From UBA4207 sp964352405 (GTDB lineage: Bacteria > Bdellovibrionota > Bacteriovoracia > Bacteriovoracales > Bacteriovoracaceae): DNA of 30,127 nucleotides. Numbering within the stretch: the stretch's first letter is position 1; each line of letters starts with the position of its first letter. This document shows, piece after piece, positions 17,059-24,169 of the stretch. A program made the position numbers and the translations under genes. The stretch lies in assembly GCA_964352405.1 (NCBI GenBank), contig CAYGRY010000031.1, positions 1-30,127 of the forward strand, in the 5' to 3' direction. The notes under the pieces were generated by a model, which saw nothing but the letters and a program-made list of their open reading frames with translations, was not told where the DNA came from and made no database searches.

Positions 17059-17429
17059 AATTTGAAAAGCAAGAAAAACCAAGACTGTTAAGTCTTAAAA
17101 CATTTATTTTTGGAATTATTGCTATTGTAAAAAGTCCATCATTCTTAATTTTGTCTCTCATTGGCAATCTTTCGATCTGTCTTATTAGTATTCTTTTTTA
17201 TTATGTTGAAGTCATGGAAAACCCAAAAATTGTGACTTATATGGATGCATTATGGTGGGGTTTTGCGACAGCAACGACGACAGGCTACGGGGATATTACG
17301 CCTGTGACTCTTTCAGGAAAAGTCATTAGTATCTTTTTAATGCTGACAGGACTTGCTCTGTTTGGAATGTTTACAGCTCTTTTTGCTGAAGTTGTTTTAA
17401 TTAGAACTAAAAAGTCTAACGAACTTTAG
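17055..17429 (+). CDS. Minimal two-helix potassium channel
   Basis: A 124-residue inner-membrane protein with the architecture of KcsA-type channels: transmembrane helix 1 (about 31-51), a pore helix starting at DALWWGFATA, the K+ selectivity filter TTGYGD at residues 75-80, and transmembrane helix 2 (about 87-114). There is no RCK, cyclic-nucleotide or voltage-sensor domain, and only a short basic cytoplasmic tail, so it should work as a homotetramer. Its ATG overlaps the stop of the GT4-like gene, making it the last member of the run. The 3' end overlaps the opposed SDR gene by 14 bp. Why a channel is coupled to sugar-nucleotide genes is unclear. Confidence 0.92.
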   Translation: MKFEKQEKPRLLSLKTFIFGIIAIVKSPSFLILSLIGNLSICLISILFYYVEVMENPKIVTYMDALWWGFATATTTGYGDITPVTLSGKVISIFLMLTGLALFGMFTALFAEVVLIRTKKSNEL

Positions 17430-18201
17430 CCTTCGCAATAACTTTAACAAATACATTTGGAAGAAAGCGCTTTAAATAAACACCAAATGTTTCTTTGCCA
17501 CCAATTAAAGCTTCATATTCTTTATTTTGAATGACTTCAACCGCCTTTATGGCAAATTGCTTTGGCGTTAATCCTTTGGCATTACTATCATCAAACTCTT
17601 GAGTTGAAACACCAGTTCCACTTAAGGCATTAAAGGAAATATTAGTGCTTACAAATCCAGGACAAATAATGGTCACATCAATGTTTTTATTCTCCATCAT
17701 GAGTTCTGCACGAAGTGAATCGAAATGTCCGTGAAGGGCATGTTTGCTGGCCGAATAACCTGAACGATAAGGTGTTCCAAATTTACCAACTAAAGAAGTG
17801 ATCACAATAAAATGACCGTTATTGTTTTCTATAAAATGGGGAAGTAGGGCGTGGGCGAGAGAAATATTTCCGAAGTAGTTTACTTCCATGAGGTTGCGAT
17901 AAACTTCTAATTTTGTTTCATTGACTAAAGATCGCTGTGAAATACCCGCATTTAAAATAAGCTTGTCTATTTTACCGAAACATTTTTTTGCTTGATCAAT
18001 AATGCTAGCAGGGTTTTCAAGTTTAGATAAATCCAGAGGTAAAACTGCAACGTTGTTTGGATTAGGCAAACTGGCTTTAAGTTCATTAAGCTTTTTATCA
18101 TTTCTTGCTGACAAGATAAGCTTATGACCTTTAATGGCCAATTCCTCTGCTAAAGCCTCTCCAATTCCCGAAGAAGCACCTGTAATCCATACTATTTCCA
18201 T
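17416..18201 (-). CDS. Short-chain dehydrogenase/reductase (classical SDR)
   Basis: A 261-residue NAD(P)-dependent oxidoreductase. The cofactor loop is TGASSGIG at 7-14, followed by an arginine (SARNDKK) that often marks NADP preference. The structural NAG motif is at 84-86; the catalytic residues are S136 (VITSLVGK), Y149 and K153 (YSASK). The C-terminal part, with KQFAIKAVEVIQNKEYEALIG, resembles the DHRS7/YqjQ-like group that may act on lipids or retinoid-like substrates, but the substrate cannot be read. It ends in a hydrophobic/basic segment (VYLKRFLPNVFVKVIAKAK) that may associate with membrane. It is a single gene, divergent from the phosphatase gene and opposed to the K+ channel gene. 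Confidence 0.92.
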   Translation of the reverse strand: MEIVWITGASSGIGEALAEELAIKGHKLILSARNDKKLNELKASLPNPNNVAVLPLDLSKLENPASIIDQAKKCFGKIDKLILNAGISQRSLVNETKLEVYRNLMEVNYFGNISLAHALLPHFIENNNGHFIVITSLVGKFGTPYRSGYSASKHALHGHFDSLRAELMMENKNIDVTIICPGFVSTNISFNALSGTGVSTQEFDDSNAKGLTPKQFAIKAVEVIQNKEYEALIGGKETFGVYLKRFLPNVFVKVIAKAKVR

Positions 18202-18283
18202 AACTTAGCTCTTTGTTAAATCCTTAACCTACAAGACAAAATGATAAGTTATTGTTAGCATTTTAGGAAATATGGAGTTTATG

Positions 18284-18919
18284 ATGCGTCATTTAATTGT
18301 CTTATTCTTAGCTTTCTCTGTCTCTTTTGCCAGCTTTGCCAGTGATGAAAAGCTAAAGGTCGGCTGGTTTTCTAAAGATCAAATGAGAGAAATTATTGGC
18401 GATTATCCAGCTCCTGGCAGTGTAGAGGAAGCATATGACTTTCAAGTTTTGCTTGAGTATCAAAAGACTAGAACCGATGCTGAATGTGAGGAAGCTGCTG
18501 CTGAAAAAACACCTACACTTAAATCAATGTTTGGTTCTTTATTAACAAAAAAAGAAATGAGACGTGTGTGGCCTCACTTTATCGAAGCCTATGCTACTGT
18601 CGGTCTAAATAGTGCCATTTCAAAAAAACTGTTTGATCGTCCACGCCCATTTAATGCGAACCCTGATATCGTTCCATGTATTCCACTGGCAACTTCAAAG
18701 GCTTATCCAAGTGGTCATACGATGATCGCAAGAGTTTTCGCCAGAATGCTTTCCGACTTCTACCCAGATCGTGAAAATGAATTTATGCATAGAGCGGATG
18801 AAGTCGCTCTTAATCGCATCATTGGTGGTGTTCACCATCCAAGTGATATCGTAGCCGGCAAAAAGCTTGGTGATGCTATCTATGAATCTATTATTAAAAG
18901 TAAGTTAAATACTTTTTAA
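18284..18919 (+). CDS. Periplasmic class A (PAP2-type) acid phosphatase
   Basis: A 211-residue exported phosphatase of the PAP2/haloperoxidase fold. The phosphate-binding signature is complete: KKLFDRPRP (K-x6-RP), a central YPSGHT, and NRIIGGVHHPSD (R-x5-H-x3-D). These residues bind phosphate and form the phospho-histidine in class A non-specific acid phosphatases. A signal peptide (MRHLIVLFLAFSVSFASFA) leads to the periplasm. Three starts are possible: ATGs at 18272, 18281 and 18284. I prefer 18284 because GGAG lies six bases before it. Likely role: phosphate scavenging or dephosphorylation of periplasmic phosphomonoesters. It overlaps the opposed aminopeptidase gene by 15 bp. Confidence 0.9.
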   Translation: MRHLIVLFLAFSVSFASFASDEKLKVGWFSKDQMREIIGDYPAPGSVEEAYDFQVLLEYQKTRTDAECEEAAAEKTPTLKSMFGSLLTKKEMRRVWPHFIEAYATVGLNSAISKKLFDRPRPFNANPDIVPCIPLATSKAYPSGHTMIARVFARMLSDFYPDRENEFMHRADEVALNRIIGGVHHPSDIVAGKKLGDAIYESIIKSKLNTF

Positions 18920-20341
18920 ATAAGCCACCAAATTAGCAACCGCCTGACCAGATCCGCCTTTTTGAACTAAGGCGGGCTGGTTGCTTGTTGTCCATGCAAA
19001 GATATCTAAATGTGCCCAAGGTATGTCTCTGACAAATTTTTGCAAGAATAGAGCAGCCGTTATACTTCCGCCATATCCGCTTGAAGATGAATTCGTGCAA
19101 TCAGCAAATGATGAACTTAGCTCTTTGGCATAGTCTTGATGCAGCGGCATTCTCCAACAAAGATCTCCTGAAGCATCTCCAGCATCTTGAATCATTTTGG
19201 CGAGCTTATCATCATTACTAAAAAGTGACGCGATATCTTGGCCTAATGAAACTTTACCGGCACCAGTAAGCGTAGCTGCATCGATAATAAGGTCAGGTTT
19301 TTGATCACAAGCCACATCAATTGCGTCAGCAAGAACAAGTCGTCCTTCAGCGTCTGTATTATCAATCTCAACTTTAAGTCCATTTCGAGCAATATGAATA
19401 TCACTTGGTCTTGTGGCATTTTTATCTATGCCATTTTCAGCAAGGGCCAGGTAGCCTTCGACATCAACAGCGAGCCCACTATGTTCAAGCCAATTGAAAA
19501 TACCAGAGATCGCAGCAGCTCCCCCCATATCTTTTTTCATCAATCTCATTCCGGCAGAAGGCTTAATATCTAATCCACCAGTATCAAAGGTAATACCTTT
19601 GCCAATTAACGCAATTTTCTTTTTAGCTTTCTTGCCTGATTTATAGCTGATTTTTACTAGTCTTGGAGGATGGGCCGAAGCGGCTCCAACTCCAAGATGG
19701 AGACCACACTTTTCTTTTGCTAATCTTTTTTCATCCCACACTTCAACTTTAATCGTTTTTGAGCCTCTAAAGCCTTTTTGAATCATGGCTGCAAAGTTCA
19801 CAGGATGAAGTTCATTTGGAGGCAGATTGACCAAATGTCTAGCTAAGTTTATCGATGATGAAAGTTCTGATGCTTGTTCAAGAACTTTGGCAGGTAACTT
19901 TTTATCCTCAGTAAAAAAATGAAGGTGACCAAGAGCCTGAGACTTGGATTCATCAAAACGATAGGCAGCAAGATCTAGTCCAACTAAACAACCTTGAATA
20001 CTTTCGTCCGCTAATCCTACAAAGTGAACATCGCATGATTTTGGATTACCATCGATGAAAAGATTAATTTTAGATCCAATTTGATCTCGCGCCTTAGCAT
20101 AGAGTTGTTTTTTGTTCGTAGGCTTGTCGATGAGAATTAAACTTATCTGAGACTGGTCATTGAAAAAAGAAACGGTTTTCTTTTGTTCAAAGCTTTTTTG
20201 TAGAGCCTCAGGTAATTCAAGCTTTTCTTTTTTTATGAGGGTGTGAATCTTTTTTGCATCGTAAGCAATATAGACAAGACTTTTATTCCAAAGTGATTCC
20301 GTCTTTGCATTTTTTGCAAAGCTATTCTTCATAAAACCCAC
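18905..20341 (-). CDS. Leucyl aminopeptidase-family (M17) metallopeptidase
   Basis: A 478-residue cytosolic exopeptidase that removes N-terminal residues from peptides, normally as a hexamer with two metal ions per subunit. The catalytic domain is intact: IGKGITFDTGGLDIKP (metal-binding Lys and Asp), MKKDMGGAAA, and the M17 signature NTDAEGRLVLADA. It ends with a typical ...HLDIFAWTTS stretch. The N-terminal macro-like domain is more divergent. The GTG at 20341 is taken as the start because AGGAG lies five to six bases upstream; an ATG three codons later lacks such spacing. The upstream Sel1-type gene ends 11 bp away, so they are probably one operon. The exact specificity (PepA or PepB like) is open. 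Confidence 0.93.
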   Translation of the reverse strand: MGFMKNSFAKNAKTESLWNKSLVYIAYDAKKIHTLIKKEKLELPEALQKSFEQKKTVSFFNDQSQISLILIDKPTNKKQLYAKARDQIGSKINLFIDGNPKSCDVHFVGLADESIQGCLVGLDLAAYRFDESKSQALGHLHFFTEDKKLPAKVLEQASELSSSINLARHLVNLPPNELHPVNFAAMIQKGFRGSKTIKVEVWDEKRLAKEKCGLHLGVGAASAHPPRLVKISYKSGKKAKKKIALIGKGITFDTGGLDIKPSAGMRLMKKDMGGAAAISGIFNWLEHSGLAVDVEGYLALAENGIDKNATRPSDIHIARNGLKVEIDNTDAEGRLVLADAIDVACDQKPDLIIDAATLTGAGKVSLGQDIASLFSNDDKLAKMIQDAGDASGDLCWRMPLHQDYAKELSSSFADCTNSSSSGYGGSITAALFLQKFVRDIPWAHLDIFAWTTSNQPALVQKGGSGQAVANLVAYLKSI

Positions 20342-20352
20342 AAGAACTCCTC

Positions 20353-21282
20353 TTAAGCACTGTATCTGTAAGATTCAAACATTCGACAAAGAATGTCATG
20401 AAATGATCTGATTTGTGAAGCCTCTGGCGTCTCAAAATGATCCATGACTTTAACTTCTGATAGCGCCAAAATTTCATCCCTATAAGGACTAATTAACTCC
20501 CAGCTAGAAAGCCAGATGTCTAAATGTCCAACTTCCTCATAGCTAATAAAAAGGAGTTCTAATAATGTTTGATGAAAAACATCAAACTGATGTCCTTTGC
20601 CTGGCAAGGGGAGAGGAGACTTCATAAAAAAATTATTTTTAAGATGATTGATTCCTGCCTGATCTTTTTCTTTGTAATTAAGCCTAAAGAGTAGAGGGAT
20701 CACATTATCGTTATTAGATATCGATATGAGTAATTCTTTAGCTTTTGTATAATTAACCTCTACACCAATACCTTCTTCGTAACATCTCGCTAAATGAATC
20801 TTGCTATCTTCTTGGCCAAGTAACATTCCTCGATAAAAGGCCGTACTTGCGCTATGTTCATAGGCAGGGTCATGAGTTAGCCAATGAGTTCCAAGTTGTT
20901 TCAGATTGATACTAGACTCAGCAATATAATTTGCTTTTTGAGGCAGGTTCTTTAAGAGTTCATCTTCAAGAAAATCGTTGCCTTCAAAATGTCTGTCGAC
21001 CGCCAACCAGTTATCAATATAAGAAACGAGTTGAGAAAGCTGTGCTTGATAGACTTTTGGAATAGTAAAGGCCAAACCCATGCCTATAAGACTTGAATGT
21101 AATTGGTCTAATAGCTCATGACTGCTCAGGTTTTGGCCACTTAAAGGCCAAATGGCCAAGGCTTGATGAGTATCCGTAAAACCAGCAGGCAATTTATCTC
21201 GCGGATCAAAATTTATTTTGATCAATGGCGCACTGGCCAGCTGACAGGGAGAGATATATATAAAGCCTTGATTTTTAAGCAT
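20353..21282 (-). CDS. Uncharacterised protein with one Sel1-like repeat
   Basis: A 309-residue protein without signal peptide or membrane segment. The middle, AFYRGMLLGQEDSKIHLARC then YEEGIGVEVNYTKAKELL, fits one Sel1/TPR-like helix pair, a protein-interaction motif that is usually repeated; I see only one good copy. The N-terminal 60 residues (FIYISPCQL...DPRDKLPAGFTDTHQALAI) and the C-terminal helical part are unrecognised. AAGGA precedes the ATG at a somewhat long distance. Placement 11 bp before an aminopeptidase gene suggests co-expression, but no shared function can be named. Confidence 0.72.
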   Translation of the reverse strand: MLKNQGFIYISPCQLASAPLIKINFDPRDKLPAGFTDTHQALAIWPLSGQNLSSHELLDQLHSSLIGMGLAFTIPKVYQAQLSQLVSYIDNWLAVDRHFEGNDFLEDELLKNLPQKANYIAESSINLKQLGTHWLTHDPAYEHSASTAFYRGMLLGQEDSKIHLARCYEEGIGVEVNYTKAKELLISISNNDNVIPLLFRLNYKEKDQAGINHLKNNFFMKSPLPLPGKGHQFDVFHQTLLELLFISYEEVGHLDIWLSSWELISPYRDEILALSEVKVMDHFETPEASQIRSFHDILCRMFESYRYSA

Positions 21283-21404
21283 TTATTAAGTCCTTTTGGG
21301 GTTCTAATCTTATCGGCACAATTTAAAAGTATTTTAGTCAAATATTATCCCTCTCCACAGATTTTGAGGGTTTATGTACAATAAAAATGAATTTTGGAGG
21401 ACAA

Positions 21405-21776
21405 ATGGCTAAATCACTTAAAGATGCTTTATTGAATGCAGGTTTACACGCTACGAAGAATGCTAATGAACGCCAGCATATTAAAGGTCGTCCAGTTAAA
21501 AAGAGTGAAGTCCATCAACACGCTCGAACGTTTTGTGAAGTGTGTGAGAGAGATCTTCCAGATGTTGAACGCTATCAACATCCATCTTTTGATAAAGATT
21601 GGATTTGTATTGCTTGCGCTGATAGAAATATGATCGATGATAAATTTCGTCGTACTCATCAAAGTGAAATGACGGACAAGAGTATGTTTAAAAGATTTTA
21701 CGGGGCGACAAGACCTGCCAGTGACTTTAAACCGGCGCGTGCCCAGGACGATAAATCAAAACAAAATCGCCGCTAA
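21405..21776 (+). CDS. Small zinc-ribbon protein
   Basis: A 123-residue cytosolic protein. The frame is open from 21387, but the ATG at 21405 follows a strong GGAGG site with correct spacing, so that start is used. The N-terminus MAKSLKDALLNAGL recalls the start of YaiL/DUF2058 proteins. The centre carries two CxxC knuckles, FCEVC and WICIAC, about 30 residues apart, which should bind one zinc ion. The C-terminal tail is polar and basic (FKPARAQDDKSKQNRR). A nucleic-acid or ribosome-associated role is plausible from charge and the ribbon, nothing more. Its last 50 bp are antisense to the end of ctaA. Confidence 0.75.
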   Translation: MAKSLKDALLNAGLHATKNANERQHIKGRPVKKSEVHQHARTFCEVCERDLPDVERYQHPSFDKDWICIACADRNMIDDKFRRTHQSEMTDKSMFKRFYGATRPASDFKPARAQDDKSKQNRR

Positions 21777-22656
21777 TAATTAATGTTGCAATAAAAAGAT
21801 GTAAAGGTTGAGCAAAGGCTGGCATCGAAAAATAGGCTAGAATAATGCCTGATAGTGGTGCCAGTAACGTTACTAAGAAGACGGCAAGAATAAATTTACG
21901 GGCCATAGGATAAGGTTCTTCTTTCCATAATTGGCCAATCCACAGTCCAAAAACAATGAGATAGAAAATAGAAAATGATCGATGGATGATAAAAAGTAAG
22001 CTTTCTTGATCAAGCCATTCACTTCGAAGAGTCACGCCAGCATTAGTGACAGCATCAACACCTTCGCGCACTTCAGTTCCAAGAATGAGTTGAATGAGAG
22101 CAAGTCCTAAAACAATCAAGCCTAATCGATTTGATCTAATCGTAAGTTTTTTTCTGACTTCTAGTGAATGGATATAAAGCCCAATAGCGATTAATAAAAT
22201 CACTACTGCTAAAAACATATGAAAAGTAATCAAGTGAGGAGCTAGATGCGAGCTCACAACCTTGGCACCTATGCCTCCTTGAATACAGGTTAAAATAAAG
22301 ACGAACACAGAGCCTTTATACAAAGCGGGATGAACTTTGCGATGAGGCCAAGCTGTTAGCATTAACCAAATCATTTCAAACCCGACTAAAACACCTAGTA
22401 GACGATTGATATATTCAATCCAGGTTTTAGTGGCGTCAAAATCAGCAATCTGCTTTCCGGCTACTGCAAACTTTTCTTTATAGTCGATTGGCAACTGAGA
22501 AATATCAGTAGGCGGAATCCACTGACCAAAACAATGAGGCCAATCGGGACAACCTAAGCCACTCCCCGTGGTTCTAACGATGCTTCCAGCTAGAATCAAA
22601 AGAAAAAGACTAATTATAGTGGTGACGATCGCCCATCTAAATTTGTTCAGATTCAT
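21727..22656 (-). CDS. ctaA: Heme A synthase (COX15/CtaA family)
   Basis: A 309-residue inner-membrane protein with about eight helices. It oxidises the C8 methyl of heme O to a formyl group, giving heme A for aa3-type cytochrome oxidases. Visible landmarks are GSGLGCPDWPHCFGQWIPP with its two cysteines in an external loop, IEYINRLLGVLVG, LITFHMFLA, FIIHRSFS and PLHLFIATLI. The last three supply histidines expected to ligate heme. In the second landmark, the position that is His in many relatives (E-x2-HR) is Asn; the Glu and Arg remain. The start overlaps the stop of the upstream membrane-protein gene by 4 bp. No oxidase subunit genes are in the window. Confidence 0.9.
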   Translation of the reverse strand: MNLNKFRWAIVTTIISLFLLILAGSIVRTTGSGLGCPDWPHCFGQWIPPTDISQLPIDYKEKFAVAGKQIADFDATKTWIEYINRLLGVLVGFEMIWLMLTAWPHRKVHPALYKGSVFVFILTCIQGGIGAKVVSSHLAPHLITFHMFLAVVILLIAIGLYIHSLEVRKKLTIRSNRLGLIVLGLALIQLILGTEVREGVDAVTNAGVTLRSEWLDQESLLFIIHRSFSIFYLIVFGLWIGQLWKEEPYPMARKFILAVFLVTLLAPLSGIILAYFSMPAFAQPLHLFIATLIISGDFVLIYRPGHAPV

Positions 22657-23123
22657 TCGTCATCAACTCGACGAAATTCAGCATCGACGACATTGTCTTG
22701 TACCGTTTGATGTCTTCGCGATTGTTGTTGATATTGTCCGCCATTACCAAAGGTTCTACCGGCAACATTAATATGGATTTTTTGCTTAAAGCCCCATTTT
22801 TCGGCACTCTCTCCGCTAATTGCAATAAACCAAGAAAGGACAACTAAGACAGGATTTGTTTCCCAATAACCTACGGTTGCAAGGCAGGCGACAAGTAGTC
22901 TTGGGGCAAAAAAGAATCCAAGCCACCAAAGCAGTCCACCAAATGGAATTGATGAACAAAAAAGAGTCAGTCTTGGAAATAAAGTTAAAAATATAAGTAA
23001 GAAAACTCCGTGATTATTCCAGTAGTCGATGCTACCAAAATCAACATTACCATAACCGACGAGTATAGATGCGGCGCCAGTTAATGCTAAAAAGAGAATC
23101 AAAAGTTGGACGAATAATTTCAT
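22653..23123 (-). CDS. Membrane protein translationally coupled to ctaA
   Basis: A 156-residue protein with three or four hydrophobic segments in the first two thirds: LFVQLLILFLALTGAASILVG, VFLLIFLTLFPRLTLF, a glycine/tryptophan-rich GGLLWWLGFFFAPRLLVACL, and NPVLVVLSWFIAISGESAEKW. A soluble polar tail follows, rich in Gln, Arg and Asp (GNGGQYQQQSRRH). It ends in an ATGA overlap with ctaA, so the two proteins are made together. I recognise no named family; an assembly or heme-handling partner of CtaA is an inference from context only. Confidence 0.78.
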   Translation of the reverse strand: MKLFVQLLILFLALTGAASILVGYGNVDFGSIDYWNNHGVFLLIFLTLFPRLTLFCSSIPFGGLLWWLGFFFAPRLLVACLATVGYWETNPVLVVLSWFIAISGESAEKWGFKQKIHINVAGRTFGNGGQYQQQSRRHQTVQDNVVDAEFRRVDDE

Positions 23124-23163
23124 ACTCTGGACATATCATCTCGAAGACGTTTTGCTAAGTAAT

Positions 23164-23760
23164 ATGAGTTGGATGAAACAAAATTTATTACCTTTTGATG
23201 GAGAAGTTTATCTTCTTGAAAATGCTTTCAAAGAGGAGCAGCTAAGCCCTTTAATTGAGGAATTAGCATGGCGTCAGGACCAAATTACTCTTTGGGGTAA
23301 AACACATCCTGTACCTAGGCTTCAAGCGTGGTATGCCGATAATGGACTTAGTTATACTTATTCAAAAATTCGTATGGAAGCCGAAGTTTGGAATGAAAAA
23401 CTGCTAACAATTAAAAATGAAGTGGTCACACTCACTGGTCATCACTTTAATTCGGTTTTATGTAATCTCTATCGTAGTGGTGCTGATAAAAATGGCTGGC
23501 ATCGAGATAATGAGCCTGAGCTTGGAGTTAATCCCGCCATTGCTTCAATTAGTTTCGGAGCTGTTAGAAAATTTTCACTTAGACACAGAAAAACAAAAAG
23601 AAAAATAGATATTGAACTTCCAAGTTGCTCTTTACTCTTAATGAAAGGGGAGAGTCAGCATGCTTGGGAACACCAGTTGGCAGCGACTAAGAAAGTGATC
23701 TCGAGTAGACTCAATCTAACTTTTCGCTACCGAAAAAGCGACGATAGACCGGAGCTCTAA
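23164..23760 (+). CDS. alkB: AlkB-family 2-oxoglutarate/Fe(II)-dependent dioxygenase
   Basis: A 198-residue dioxygenase expected to reverse alkylation damage such as 1-methyladenine and 3-methylcytosine in DNA or RNA. The iron triad is H113 and D115 in NLYRSGADKNGWHRDNE and H170 in HAWEH; R182 and R188 in SSRLNLTFR form the 2-oxoglutarate site. Size and layout resemble ALKBH2/3-type bacterial homologues. The start is uncertain: the frame opens at TTG 23152, with ATGs at 23164 and 23173, none with a strong ribosome site. I use 23164. The gene is divergent from the membrane gene at 23123, and its last 50 bp overlap the opposed SRPBCC gene, including the codons after the R188 motif. Confidence 0.9.
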   Translation: MSWMKQNLLPFDGEVYLLENAFKEEQLSPLIEELAWRQDQITLWGKTHPVPRLQAWYADNGLSYTYSKIRMEAEVWNEKLLTIKNEVVTLTGHHFNSVLCNLYRSGADKNGWHRDNEPELGVNPAIASISFGAVRKFSLRHRKTKRKIDIELPSCSLLLMKGESQHAWEHQLAATKKVISSRLNLTFRYRKSDDRPEL

Positions 23761-24169
23761 CTAGGAATTGGGCCAAGAGCGCAGGGTACATCAAAAGCTC
23801 AATTACTTTGCCACCAAAACATGAATAACTAATATCATCGATAATCTTCGTTTCATTGGCAGAAATTTTTTGAACAATATGACGATGCTGCCAAGACTTA
23901 AGTGGGAAAGGTATTTTAAAACCTTCGTCGATAAAAAAACATTCATGTTCGTCTTCATGGTGACTGGTTATATGAGAGATCCAATCTCGACCAAGACCTA
24001 AGAGTCCAACTTTAAGATGAACTTCATCGCCTTTTTTGCAACCGTCAAAACGAGTAACCTCAAGATCCATTAGAGGAGGCTTAAGTGCTTTAAAAAGTTT
24101 TAAGTCAAAACCAGCAAAAACTATTTTGTAATTATTTTTGACGTTAGTTGCTAGATATAATTTTTTCAT
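23711..24169 (-). CDS. SRPBCC (START-like) family protein
   Basis: A 152-residue soluble protein whose pattern fits the SRPBCC helix-grip fold, which encloses a hydrophobic ligand cavity: an N-terminal strand, FKALKPPLMDLEVTRFDGC, alternating strands (DEVHLKVGLLGLGRDWISHI, ECFFIDEGFKIPFPLKSWQH), and a C-terminal amphipathic helix (VIELLMYPALLAQFLVRAPV). Its ATG overlaps the stop of the FAD oxidoreductase gene by 4 bp, so the two are coupled and may handle the same hydrophobic molecule. Fold assignment rests on pattern recognition, not an alignment. The ligand is unknown. Confidence 0.7.
   Translation of the reverse strand: MKKLYLATNVKNNYKIVFAGFDLKLFKALKPPLMDLEVTRFDGCKKGDEVHLKVGLLGLGRDWISHITSHHEDEHECFFIDEGFKIPFPLKSWQHRHIVQKISANETKIIDDISYSCFGGKVIELLMYPALLAQFLVRAPVYRRFFGSEKLD

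Noticed and set aside
18954..18975. Hairpin CCGCCTT / AAGGCGG near the end of the phosphatase gene.
   Set aside because: Good 7-bp stem, but no T-tract follows on either strand, and it lies in aminopeptidase coding sequence.
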